Positions 33,661 through 43,000 of a stretch of DNA of 64,000 nt are shown here, in pieces (within the stretch, counting starts at the first letter, position 1; the number at the start of each line of letters is the position of its first letter). Source of the DNA: Sulfurimicrobium sp031426915 (GTDB lineage Bacteria; Pseudomonadota; Gammaproteobacteria; Burkholderiales; Sulfuricellaceae); the NCBI GenBank assembly GCA_031426915.1, contig JASJPB010000025.1:1-64000 (forward strand). The letters run 5' to 3'. The position numbers were made by a program, and so were the translations under genes. The notes below the pieces were generated by a model. The model was not told where the DNA came from. It saw only the letters and a program-made list of their open reading frames with translations, and ran no database searches.

Positions 33661-35594
33661 TGCGGAGCCTGCTCGGCAAGCTGCGCGCACCCGTCGTCGT
33701 CTGCCTGCTGCTGGGCAACCTGGTCTTTCTGCTGCTGTGGGGCCTGCGCGCATCGGGTAATCTGCAGGCGCTGGAACTGATGACCCATGACCTCGCCCTC
33801 CGGTTGCGGCCAGCCGCCCTGCTCGACACGCGCATCGTGCTGGTAACCGAGACCGAGGAGGATCTACAGCGCTGGGGATACCCCCTTTCCGATGACATGC
33901 TGGCGCAAATCCTGGAGCGGCTGGGGGCTGATGGCGCCAGGGTGATCGGCATCGACAAGTACCGCGACATTCCGGTGCCACCTGGAACCGAGCGCCTGAC
34001 CCAGGCCCTGAAGAAAAACCCCGACATCGTCTGGGTCACCAAGTACGGCGGTGCCGGCGCGCCTCCCATTCCCCCGCCCAAGGCACTCCAGGGCAGCGAT
34101 CAGGTAGGCTTCAACGACCTCATCGACGATCCTGGCGGTATCGTCCGGCGCGGCCTGCTGTTCCTGGATGACGGACAGAATGTCACCTATTCCTTTCCGC
34201 TCATGCTCGCGCTGCATTATCTCAAGTCAACAGGCGTCGGCCTGCAAGCCGATCCGCTGCACCCCGAATATCTGCGCCTGTCGCGCACCACCGTGCCGCC
34301 TTTCGAACAGAACGACGGCGGCTACGTGAACGCGGACGCGGCCGGTTATCAGTTCCTGCTCGATTACGCCGGGATGCCGGCGCATTTCAAAACGTTTTCC
34401 ATCACCGAACTGCTGAGTGGCAAGGCTCGGCCGGATGAGTTGAGGGACAAAATCGTTATTGTCGGCACCACGGCAAAGAGCATCAACGACTACTTTTTTA
34501 CACCATTCAGTCAGGGCCTGAACGCCGACCAGCGCATTTATGGGGTGGAACTTTTCGGCCACGTGGTCAGCCAGCTGCTGCGCTTCGCGCTCGCCGACGA
34601 GTCGCCCATCAAGGTGTGGCGCGATGGCCCGGAATACGCCTGGACCTGGCTATGGTGCCTGCTGGGCGGCGTGGCCGGTTTTACCGCGCGGGCATTGAAA
34701 ACTTTCCTGCTCGCCACGCTGCTCGGCCTCTCCCTGCTGGGATCGGCCTATTACCTCGCTTTCCTGCAAGCCTGGTGGATCCCGGTGGTACCCCCGCTGC
34801 TGGGTTTCCTGCTCACCGCCATGTCCGCCGCCTCCTACATGTCGAACCAGGAAAAAAGACAACGCGCGATGCTGATGCAAATATTTTCCCGGCATGTCTC
34901 GGGCGACGTCGCCCAAACCCTGTGGGAACAACGCGACCAGTTTCTAGAGGGAAACCGCCCCAAACCACAGCAAATTACCGCCACGGTACTGTTTTCGGAC
35001 ATCCGCGGCTTCACCACCATTTCCGAAAAGCTGCCGCCCGAATTGCTGATGGAATGGCTCAACGAATACATGGAAGCCATGGCCAGCGTGGTTGCATGCC
35101 ATCATGGCGTGATCAACAAGTACATCGGAGATGCGGTCATGGCGCTGTTTGGCGCGCCCATCGCCCACCATACCGAGGCCGAAGTCGCCGCCGATGCGGT
35201 CAATGCCATCGAATGCGCCCTCGCCATGGAGCTGGAAATCAAGCGCCTCAATCCGCTCTGGATTGCCCGCGGCCTGACCCCTATCGGCATACGCATCGGC
35301 ATTTTCACCGGCCCGCTGGTAGCCGGAAGCCTGGGCGGCAGCGACCGACTGGAATACACTGTCATCGGCGACAGCGTGAATGTCGCGTCGCGCCTGGAAA
35401 GCTATAATAAAGACTTTACCGCTCCTGCCGCCGCGGGAAGGCCCTGCCGCATCCTGATCGGAGAATCCACCCTCAGGCTGCTCGGAGGGCGTTATCATGC
35501 GGAGGCTGTAGGCGAAGTTGCCCTGAAGGGCAAGGATGAGATGGTTTCCGTATATCAAGTCATTGATCGTCTGAAGCAAGGAGAAATATCGTGA
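33660..35594 (+). CDS. CHASE2-domain class III adenylate/guanylate cyclase
   Basis: A 644-aa inner-membrane sensor cyclase starting at GTG. One N-terminal membrane helix precedes a periplasmic CHASE2 domain (about 35-320; LMTHDLALRLRP, RVIGIDKYRDIPVP, DKIVIVGTTAKSINDYFFTP). Three membrane helices follow (about 328-395) and then a cytoplasmic cyclase domain. The metal aspartates Asp447 (FSDIRGFT) and Asp491 (NKYIGDAVMALFG), Lys487 as adenine-type specificity residue, and the transition-state Asn/Arg (GDSVNVASRLE) are all present, so it should make cAMP. It is coupled by overlaps to CHAT upstream and DUF928 downstream (GTGA at 35591-35594). Confidence 0.95.
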   Translation: MRSLLGKLRAPVVVCLLLGNLVFLLLWGLRASGNLQALELMTHDLALRLRPAALLDTRIVLVTETEEDLQRWGYPLSDDMLAQILERLGADGARVIGIDKYRDIPVPPGTERLTQALKKNPDIVWVTKYGGAGAPPIPPPKALQGSDQVGFNDLIDDPGGIVRRGLLFLDDGQNVTYSFPLMLALHYLKSTGVGLQADPLHPEYLRLSRTTVPPFEQNDGGYVNADAAGYQFLLDYAGMPAHFKTFSITELLSGKARPDELRDKIVIVGTTAKSINDYFFTPFSQGLNADQRIYGVELFGHVVSQLLRFALADESPIKVWRDGPEYAWTWLWCLLGGVAGFTARALKTFLLATLLGLSLLGSAYYLAFLQAWWIPVVPPLLGFLLTAMSAASYMSNQEKRQRAMLMQIFSRHVSGDVAQTLWEQRDQFLEGNRPKPQQITATVLFSDIRGFTTISEKLPPELLMEWLNEYMEAMASVVACHHGVINKYIGDAVMALFGAPIAHHTEAEVAADAVNAIECALAMELEIKRLNPLWIARGLTPIGIRIGIFTGPLVAGSLGGSDRLEYTVIGDSVNVASRLESYNKDFTAPAAAGRPCRILIGESTLRLLGGRYHAEAVGEVALKGKDEMVSVYQVIDRLKQGEIS

Positions 35595-36304
35595 ATATCA
35601 AGCAGTTTTCCGGCTGGGCTCTGGCCTTCCTCCTCAGCGCGCACATTGTCGGCGCCGTAGCGGCCGATGTCGCCGCGGCCGCAACCTCATCCATCCCCAC
35701 CTACAAACCGCCCTTGCGTGGCGCACCGGCCAGCCGCGTGGGTGGCGGCAGCCGCGGCAGCGACAGCGGAAGCGCGCCACGGATAGCCGTGCTCGCCCCC
35801 GACCATACCGGTTACACCACCCAGGAACAACCCAACCTGTACTGGTACCTTTCCAGACCGGTGGCAACCAGGCTGGAAATCACCGTCATCAACGACCAGT
35901 CGGTCCAACCGCTGCTGGAAAAGAAACTCGAAACCCCCACACAGGCGGGTATACAGCGCCTGCGCCTGAAAGACCTCGGTATCAAGCTCAAACCCGGCAT
36001 CGAATACCGCTGGTTCGTAGGGCTGGTGGCGGACCCGCAACAGCGCTCCAACGATGTCATTGCGAGCGGGACCATTCAGCGTAGCGAACCCTCGCCGGCC
36101 CTGCTGGAAAAACTGGCCAAGGCGGACAAACCGGGCATCCCTTTCGTCTATGCCGAGGAGGGCATCTGGTATGACGCCATCACCTCGATTTCGGAGTTGA
36201 TCGTCGCCAACCCCAGGGATGCAGCCCTGCGTCAGCAACGTGCCGCCCTGCTGGAACAGGCCGGGCTGGAGGAAGTCGCTGGTTTTGACAAGCTGAAGCA
36301 ATAA
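35591..36304 (+). CDS. DUF928 exported protein
   Basis: A 237-aa protein, start GTG overlapping the cyclase stop. The signal peptide (WALAFLLSAHIVGAVAA) is followed by YKPPLRGAPASRVGGGSRG, then LAPDHTGYTTQEQPNLYWYL and IEYRWFVGLVADPQQRSNDV, the signature of DUF928, a family best known from cyanobacteria next to CHAT, CHASE2 and haemagglutinin genes. It is periplasmic and of unknown function; the beta-rich core suggests a ligand- or protein-binding sandwich, and the C-terminal helices (SISELIVANPRDAALRQQRA) look TPR-like. Confidence 0.88.
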   Translation: MNIKQFSGWALAFLLSAHIVGAVAADVAAAATSSIPTYKPPLRGAPASRVGGGSRGSDSGSAPRIAVLAPDHTGYTTQEQPNLYWYLSRPVATRLEITVINDQSVQPLLEKKLETPTQAGIQRLRLKDLGIKLKPGIEYRWFVGLVADPQQRSNDVIASGTIQRSEPSPALLEKLAKADKPGIPFVYAEEGIWYDAITSISELIVANPRDAALRQQRAALLEQAGLEEVAGFDKLKQ

Positions 36305-36321
36305 AAGGCCTTTAATTCAGC

Positions 36322-37089
36322 ATGAAAATAGCAAGCTGGAACGTCAATTCCCTCAAGGTGCGCCTGCCCCAGGTACTGGACTGGCTGGCCCAGAACCAGC
36401 CCGATGCGTTGTGCCTGCAGGAACTGAAACTGGAAGACAAGAATTTCCCGCTGGCCGAGATCGAGGCCGCAGGTTATCGCGCCTGCTTTTCGGGACAAAA
36501 AACCTATAACGGCGTGGCCATCCTGAGCCGTGCCGCAGCCGAGGATGTGTGCAGCGGGATTCCCGGCTACGCCGACGAGCAGAAAAGGGTGCTGGCCGCC
36601 ACGATCGGCGGGGTTCGCGTGGTGTGCGTCTACGTCCCCAATGGTCAGAGCGTGGATTCCGACAAATACCGTTACAAGCTGCAATGGCTCGCGGCGCTGA
36701 CGGCCTGGCTGAAAGACGAATTGTCCCGCCATCCTGAGCTGGCCCTGCTGGGTGACTACAACATCGCCCCGGAAGACCGTGACGTGCATGACCCCAAGGC
36801 ATGGGAAGGGCAGGTGCTGTGCAGCGCGCCGGAACGCGAAGCCTTCCGGGGACTGCTTGAATTGGGCCTGACCGACAGCTTCCGCCTCTTCGAGCAGGCG
36901 GAAAAATCATTCACCTGGTGGGATTACCGCATGCACGCATTCCGGCGCAACCTGGGCCTGCGCATCGACCATATCCTGCTGAGCGGGAAACTGGCACAAA
37001 CCTGTTCGTCCTGCGTGATAGACACTGTGCCGCGCAAGCTGGAGCGGCCCTCCGACCATACCCCCATCATTGCCGAGATCGCGCCATGA
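36322..37089 (+). CDS. xth: Exodeoxyribonuclease III / AP endonuclease
   Basis: A 255-aa Mg-dependent nuclease acting at abasic sites and 3' ends. The motifs appear in order: ASWNVNSLKVRLPQVLDWL, LCLQELKLED (metal Glu), YNGVAILSR, LLGDYNIAPEDRDVHD (catalytic Asp/Asn), TWWDYR, RIDHIL, and the final SDHTPI histidine. The length is normal for ExoA/XthA. The stop overlaps the ATG of the DUF2279 gene (ATGA at 37086-37089). Confidence 0.97.
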   Translation: MKIASWNVNSLKVRLPQVLDWLAQNQPDALCLQELKLEDKNFPLAEIEAAGYRACFSGQKTYNGVAILSRAAAEDVCSGIPGYADEQKRVLAATIGGVRVVCVYVPNGQSVDSDKYRYKLQWLAALTAWLKDELSRHPELALLGDYNIAPEDRDVHDPKAWEGQVLCSAPEREAFRGLLELGLTDSFRLFEQAEKSFTWWDYRMHAFRRNLGLRIDHILLSGKLAQTCSSCVIDTVPRKLERPSDHTPIIAEIAP

Positions 37090-38027
37090 AAGGCCCGTGC
37101 CTGAAACCTGTTTTGCTGCTTGCCGCATTTGCCTGCGGCATGCCCATCGCGCAGGCAGATTCTTCGCCAGCCCACGAAAAACCCATCGTATTTCAGCCAC
37201 CCGCGCCCGAATTGCCCGCGCTGGATGGGGGCGCCGGCCTCAGTGACGGACAGAAACGTCTGCGCACCCGCCTGCTCAACGGCGGAGCCATCGCGGGCAT
37301 ACTCTGGTACGGGGCGGCGCACTGGTGGAAAGACAGCATGAGTTCCAACTTCAGCACTGTCAGTGAAGGCTGGTTTGGACCAGACACCTCTAGCGGCGGC
37401 GCGGATAAACTCGGCCACATGTATTCAACCTATGTCGGCACCCGGCTGCTGACACGGGCTTTCGAATGGGCCGGCCATGACAGTAATAAAGCCGCGTGGC
37501 TGGCTGCGGCCACCACCTGGGGCGCCATGCTGGCAGTTGAAACCGGGGATGGATTTTCCAGCCGCTACCGCTTCAGCAAGGAAGACCTGGTCATGAACAC
37601 CATCGGCACCGGCCTTGGCCTGTTGCTGGAAAAAAATCCAGAACTCGATGAAATACTGGATTTCCGCCTCATGTACCGTCCATCCGACGATGCCAGGCGG
37701 CTCAACCAGGTCGATCTCGTCGACGACCACAGCGGCCAGACTTACCTGTTCATCGCCAAGGCCAGCGGCATTCCGGCGCTGCGCAAAATTGAGCCGCTAC
37801 GCTATTTGGAACTGGCCGTGGGTTACGGCTCTCGTGGTTACGAGCCGAATGCGGGGGGCGAACGCAGCCGCAATATTTACTACGGCATTTCCCTCAACGT
37901 GGCGGAAATTCTCGGCGCCAGCGTGTTCAGGGAAAGCTCAGGCAGTCGGACGCAAAAAATCAGCAACAGCATCCTGGAATTCGTCCAGCTACCGGGTACC
38001 GCGGCACTGGCCGACCATCGCTTGTAG
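37086..38027 (+). CDS. DUF2279 exported protein
   Basis: A 313-aa protein with signal peptide (LKPVLLLAAFACGMPIAQA). The DUF2279 core is clear: DKLGHMYSTYVGTRLLTRAF, then WGAMLAVETGDGFSSRYRFS and DLVMNTIGTGLGLLLEKNPE. It has mildly hydrophobic helices that may lie at the outer or inner membrane and a C-terminal beta-rich part (YLELAVGYGSRGYEP, RNIYYGISLNVAEIL). The family has no firm role. It is coupled to exoIII by ATGA and converges on sirB2 with a 3-bp gap. Confidence 0.85.
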   Translation: MKGPCLKPVLLLAAFACGMPIAQADSSPAHEKPIVFQPPAPELPALDGGAGLSDGQKRLRTRLLNGGAIAGILWYGAAHWWKDSMSSNFSTVSEGWFGPDTSSGGADKLGHMYSTYVGTRLLTRAFEWAGHDSNKAAWLAAATTWGAMLAVETGDGFSSRYRFSKEDLVMNTIGTGLGLLLEKNPELDEILDFRLMYRPSDDARRLNQVDLVDDHSGQTYLFIAKASGIPALRKIEPLRYLELAVGYGSRGYEPNAGGERSRNIYYGISLNVAEILGASVFRESSGSRTQKISNSILEFVQLPGTAALADHRL

Positions 38028-38030
38028 CCA

Positions 38031-38414
38031 TCAGGCCAGCGGAAAGGGTTGGCGGGTCAGGGCCACGGAAACAATGTAGGCGAAAACGGCTATCGCGCCC
38101 AGCCAGGCAAGGACTCTGATCTGTTTGGTCCGACCGCGCTTGATCGCCACCGTACCCAGACCGATATAAAGCAGCAAGGCCATAATCTTTGCAGTCAGCC
38201 AGGAATGGGTGCCGGGATACTGGCCGATATTCAGCGCCAGCAGAACCGCGCTGGCGAGCAGTGCGGTATCGACCACATGAGGCACGGTCCTCACCCAGCG
38301 CAGTTGCAACCGGGCGGGATCGTGCAGCATCCACCAGCCGCGCAGCACGAACAATGAGATGCTGAGCAGGGCGCAACTCATGTGGATCGTCTTTATGACC
38401 AGGTGGTAGCTCAT
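38031..38414 (-). CDS. SirB2-family membrane protein
   Basis: A 127-aa inner-membrane protein with four hydrophobic helices. The start MSYHLVIKTIHMSCALLSIS and LFVLRGWWMLHDP are typical of SirB2, and VPHVVDTALLASAVLLAL continues the pattern. SirB2 was named for a Salmonella invasion regulator locus, but the biochemical role is unknown. The ATG at 38414 overlaps the mltA stop (ATGA), favouring this start over a 13-codon longer ORF. Confidence 0.87.
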   Translation of the reverse strand: MSYHLVIKTIHMSCALLSISLFVLRGWWMLHDPARLQLRWVRTVPHVVDTALLASAVLLALNIGQYPGTHSWLTAKIMALLLYIGLGTVAIKRGRTKQIRVLAWLGAIAVFAYIVSVALTRQPFPLA

Positions 38415-39586
38415 GGCTGGGGCGGCGGATAATCCTTGGGCAACAACACCCACATCTTGCCCGCCTGCTTCATGCTGCCGGCCTGTTTTCCGGCATCCGC
38501 GCCGAACCCCCAGAAGAAATCCGCCCGCACCGTGCCCTTGATGGCGCCGCCGGTATCCTGGGCCAGCATCAGGCGATTGAGCGGCCTGGCGTCATTGGGC
38601 CAGGTCGTTGCCAGGAACACCGGCGCCCCCAGAGGAACACTGCGCGGATCTACGGCGATACTGCGCCCCGCCGTCAAAGGGACGCCCAAGGCGCCCAGAG
38701 GGCCGGAAAGCTGGTTCGGCAATTCGCGGAAAAACACATAACTGGCATTGACGTTGAGCAGCTCTGTCAGCTTGCTGGGATTATTTTTCCCCCAGTCCTT
38801 GATGCCCTGCATCGAGGCCTTGTCGAGGGTCAGTTCGCCGCGTTCCACCAGGGTCTTGCCGATGGATTTGTAAGGGTAGCCGTTCTGGTCGGCATAGCCG
38901 ATGCGCACCAGCTCACCGCCCGGCAGCTTGATCTTGCCGGAGCCCTGGATCTGCAGAAAAAACAGATCGACCGCATCGTCCACCCAGAACAACTCGCGCC
39001 CCTTCACCAGCGCGGCCCCATTCTCGATTTCCGCCCGGCTGTAGTAAGGCACCACCTTGTTGCCCTGCAGGCGTCCGCGCAAACGCATGCTCTTCAGCTC
39101 GGGATAAACGGATGCCAGATCGATCACCAGCAGATCGGAAGGCACGCCGTGGACGGGGTAGCGGAAACGTGCGCTACGGGAACGGCTGCCGTTCAGCAGC
39201 GGCTCGTAATAGCCGGTGATCAGGCCACTACTGGTGCTGTCGGGATTGGTCACCTGATAGGGAACAAAGTTGTCCTCGAAGAAACGGCGCAGGGATTCCG
39301 GCTGCACCGGCTGCGACACGGCCGCCTCGCACACTGCCTGCCATGCGGACTGCTGTTTCAGGGCGGAACAGCTGCGCAAAAAAGCCTCCCAGGCTTGGGT
39401 GGGATCGTCCTCGCTCCAGCCCGAAACCGCATTCCACACCGTCGCCTGCAACACGGGCGGCACAACGGAGGCAGGGATTTCAACGGGCGGCGTAACCGGC
39501 ACTGCAACTGCAGGAGGCTTGGACGGCGGCACAGCCGCACAAGCGGAAAGCAGTAGCACAAATAAGGAGGGAAATAGTATTTTCAT
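38411..39586 (-). CDS. mltA: Membrane-bound lytic murein transglycosylase A
   Basis: A ~391-aa outer-membrane lipoprotein (lipobox LLLSACAA) that cleaves peptidoglycan glycan strands to anhydro-muropeptides. GLITGYYEPLLNGSRSRSAR is the MltA domain start, VDLFFLQIQGSGKIKLPGGE the active-site region, and LMLAQDTGGAIKGTVRADFFWGFG the 3D domain with the catalytic aspartate (AQDTGGAI). ATGs exist at 39595 and 39586; neither has a strong Shine-Dalgarno, and I prefer the inner one for its compact lipoprotein signal. Confidence 0.95.
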   Translation of the reverse strand: MKILFPSLFVLLLSACAAVPPSKPPAVAVPVTPPVEIPASVVPPVLQATVWNAVSGWSEDDPTQAWEAFLRSCSALKQQSAWQAVCEAAVSQPVQPESLRRFFEDNFVPYQVTNPDSTSSGLITGYYEPLLNGSRSRSARFRYPVHGVPSDLLVIDLASVYPELKSMRLRGRLQGNKVVPYYSRAEIENGAALVKGRELFWVDDAVDLFFLQIQGSGKIKLPGGELVRIGYADQNGYPYKSIGKTLVERGELTLDKASMQGIKDWGKNNPSKLTELLNVNASYVFFRELPNQLSGPLGALGVPLTAGRSIAVDPRSVPLGAPVFLATTWPNDARPLNRLMLAQDTGGAIKGTVRADFFWGFGADAGKQAGSMKQAGKMWVLLPKDYPPPQP

Positions 39587-39643
39587 GTTGTGCATGATTC
39601 GGAAAGCACGATCAGTACAAGGGGGATTTCGCCCGGAACTAGG

Positions 39644-40027
39644 CTAGTGAAGAACGCGCGGAACCGCCAGCGTAAATTCGGCCACCTGGGCATCGAACCG
39701 GGTGCCATCCTCCGCCACCATCTGGTAGCTGCCACGCATGGTCCCCACCGGGGTTGCCAGGGACGTGCCGCTGGTGTACTCGAAACGTTCGCCCGGCTGC
39801 AGCAACGGCTGCTCGCCCACTACACCAAGTCCGCGCACTTCCTGGGTCTGATTCTCCGCGTCGGTGATGACCCAGTGACGGCTGATAAGCTGAGCCGCCA
39901 CGGTGCCGGTATTGGTAATGGTAATGGTATATGCGAACGCATAACGCTCGCCGCCCTCGTCGGACTGGTCGGGAAGGAAGACCGCGACGGTGTCCACCTG
40001 AATTTCGTATTTTTTGCTGTCAGCCAT
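39644..40027 (-). CDS. apaG: ApaG (DUF525)
   Basis: A 127-aa fibronectin-III-like protein: DTVAVFLPDQSDEGGERYAF, ISRHWVITDAENQTQEVRGL, GVVGEQPLLQPGERFEYTSG, and a final GTRFDAQVAEFTLAVP. ApaG domains are found in phosphoprotein-binding and stress contexts; in E. coli the gene neighbours apaH. I start at the ATG at 40027 (GGTGA upstream) and not nine codons earlier. It lies between mltA and the large c-di-GMP protein on the same strand. Confidence 0.95.
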   Translation of the reverse strand: MADSKKYEIQVDTVAVFLPDQSDEGGERYAFAYTITITNTGTVAAQLISRHWVITDAENQTQEVRGLGVVGEQPLLQPGERFEYTSGTSLATPVGTMRGSYQMVAEDGTRFDAQVAEFTLAVPRVLH

Positions 40028-40078
40028 AGGGTCACCATTGCACACGAATTTCACTCGACAGGCAAGGGCAATGCGAAG

Positions 40079-43000
40079 TTAAACCGGAGCGTCTTGCCCG
40101 GCGCTAGCGGAAATCACCTTGTGATAGCGGAAAGCCTCGGCAATCTGCGCGCGCAACGGGTCATCCTCCCACGGCTTGGTGAGAAACTTGTAAATGGCGC
40201 CGCGGTTCACTGCCTCGGCAATGCTGGCCAAGTCGGTGTAGCCGGACAGCACCATGCGTACCGTGCCCGGGTACATTTCGCGAACTCGGCTGAGAAACTC
40301 GGTGCCGCTCATTTCGGGCATACGCTGGTCGGAAAGAATAACGTCCACCGGCGTCTGGGCCAGGATCTCGAACGCCGCCGCCGGGCCGCTCGCGGTCAGG
40401 ATGCGGTAGCCTTCAAGGCGCAGCAGGCGTTGCAGGGAAGTGAGAACATTGGGTTCGTCATCCACCAGCAATAAAGTATGGGCAGGAACATTCTGTGCAC
40501 CGGGAAAAGTAAGCCGGCGGCCATCGCGCAACAACTGTTCCATTTGCTCCGCGGGTACGGGACGGCTGAAATAGTAGCCCTGGATGGCATCGCAACCGTG
40601 GCTGCGCAAGAAACTCAACTGGCTTTCCGTCTCCACCCCTTCCGCGATCACGTCGAGCTTGAGGCCGTGAGCAAGAGCGATGATGGCCATCGAGATGGCA
40701 GCATCGTCCGAGTCGGAGATGATGTCGCGCACGAAGGACTGATCCAGCTTGAGTTTGTTGATGGGAAAGCGTTTGAGATAACTGAGGCTGGAATAGCCGG
40801 TACCGAAATCGTCGATGGACAGCCTGACGCCCATATTGCGTAACGCATCCAGCGTTATTTCGGTGCTTTCGGCGTGTTGCATGGCCACGCTTTCAGTGAT
40901 TTCCAGTTCCAGATACTGAGCGGGTAGCCCGCTTTCCGCCAGGGCATTTTCCACCAGCTGCGGGATGTTTTCGCGGAACTGCCGTCCCGAAATATTTACC
41001 GCCACGCGCACCGGCGGCAAGCCTGCGTCATGCCATGCCTTGGCTTGCTTGCAGGCGGTATGCAGCACCCAGGCGCCGATGGGAATGATCAGACCGGTCT
41101 CTTCCGCCAGCGGGATGAAGTTGGCGGGTGAAACCATGCCCAGCTCGGCGTGGTGCCAGCGCAGCAGCGCCTCCATGCCGATCACCTGGCCGGTCAGCAG
41201 ACTGACCTGGGGCTGGTAGTGGAGGGCGAATTCATTTCGCTCCAGGGCGGTGCGCAAGCTGTTCTCCAGCATCAGGCGCTGGAAAATGCGGCTGTTGATC
41301 TCGGCGGTGTAATACTGGATGCCGTTGCGGCCTTGATCCTTGGCCTGGTACATGGCGGCATCCGCGTTTTTCAGCAGGGTAGTGGCATCCTCCCCGTCGC
41401 GCGGGAACAGGCTGATACCGATACTGCAGGTGACGGTCAACTGGTGGGACTCGACCGGGACGGGCTCGGCAATGGCGGCGAGAATCTTGTGCGTGACGCG
41501 CGAAATCTCCTCCTCCTGCGAGATATCGGTCAGAATCACTGCAAAATCGTCTCCGCCCAGTCTTGCCACGGTGTCGCCGCTGCGAATGCAATCGCCGAGC
41601 CGATGCGCCACGATCTGCAGCAGCTGGTCGCCCACATTGTGTCCCAGGCTTTCATTGACCACCTTGAAATTGTCGAGGTCGATGAACAACAGGGCGAGCT
41701 GGTGGCCGGCGCGGCGGGCAAAGATGATGCCCTGGGCCAGGCGGTCCTGCGCCAGGTTGCGGTTGGGCAACCGGGTCAGGGTGTCGTGGGCAGACTGGTA
41801 GGCCAGTTGCTCCTCGTACTGCTTGCGTTCGGTCACGTCGTTCTGGATACCAATGTAATGGGTGACCTGACCCGCGTCGTTGCGTACCGGCGAAATGTAA
41901 AGCTCATTCCAGAACAGGCTGCCATCCTTGCGGTAGTTGCGCAGCAGCGCCTTGCCGTCGCGTTGCTCCTTGACCGCACGGCGGATATTTTCCAGCTCGG
42001 GCTGGTCGGTATCCTGGTTTTGCAGGAAGCGTCCATTTTTCCCCAGCGCCTCCTCGCTGGTGTAACCGGTAATGCGCTCGAACGCGGGGTTGACATACAC
42101 GTAGGGGAAGTTCGCCAGGCTTGCATCGATGATGGTAATGGCGTTCACACTCGATTCGAGCGCCCGTTGCCATAAGCGGAGCTTCTCCTGCGCCGCCTTG
42201 CTGGCGCTGATATCCTGCTTGATGCCAACGAAATGGGTGATTTCTCCGTTCTCGTTCTTGACCGGAGAAAGGGTGGCGGCTTCCCAGAAGAGTTCCCCGT
42301 TCTTTTTGCGGTTGAGCACCTCTCCACTCCACACCTTCCCGGCGAGAATGGTTTGCCACATCGTCTGGTAGGTTTCCAGTGGTGTTTGGCCCGATTGCCA
42401 GACACGCGGATTGTGACCGATGATTTCTTCACGGGAATAGCCGGTCAGGGCATAGAAATAGGGATTGGCGTATTCGACCGTTCCGTCACGGTCGGTGATG
42501 ATAATGGTATTGGCGCTCTGCTCTACTGCGAGCGAGAGCTTGCGCAGTTCGACTTCTGCTTGCCTGCGTTCGGAAATGTCCACCGTCGAGCCGACATAGC
42601 CTGCGAAGTTGCCGTCCATATCGGTAAAAGGCGCACCGTGGCCTATCATCCAGCGATATTCGCCATCGCGGCGGCGCAGCCGGAACTCGATGGTGAAGGA
42701 GCGCCGAGCCTCAAACGCCTCGAGATAGGTGTGCGTGCACCGTTCGATATCCTCGGGGTGTACGCTTATTGCCCAACCGTCGCCCTGCTCCTGTTCCAGT
42801 GCGCGACCGGTGAAGTCCAGCCATGCATGGTTGAAATAATCGAGTTTTCCATCCGTTCCAGCACGCCAAACCAGGATGGGAAAATCCTGGAACAGCTTGA
42901 GGTACATATCCCGCGACTGGGTCAGGCGGTCTTCCATCGCGATGCGCTCGGAAATGTCGCGCATGATGGTGGACAGGTGGTCGACCGTGCCATCGGCTGC

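Noticed and set aside
31393..35594. CHAT plus nucleotide cyclase as an anti-phage signalling (CBASS or Craspase) system
   Set aside because: The cyclase is a CHASE2 class III membrane enzyme, not a CD-NTase; the CHAT protein is exported and no Cas gRAMP protein or effector is present. The neighbours point to surface secretion.
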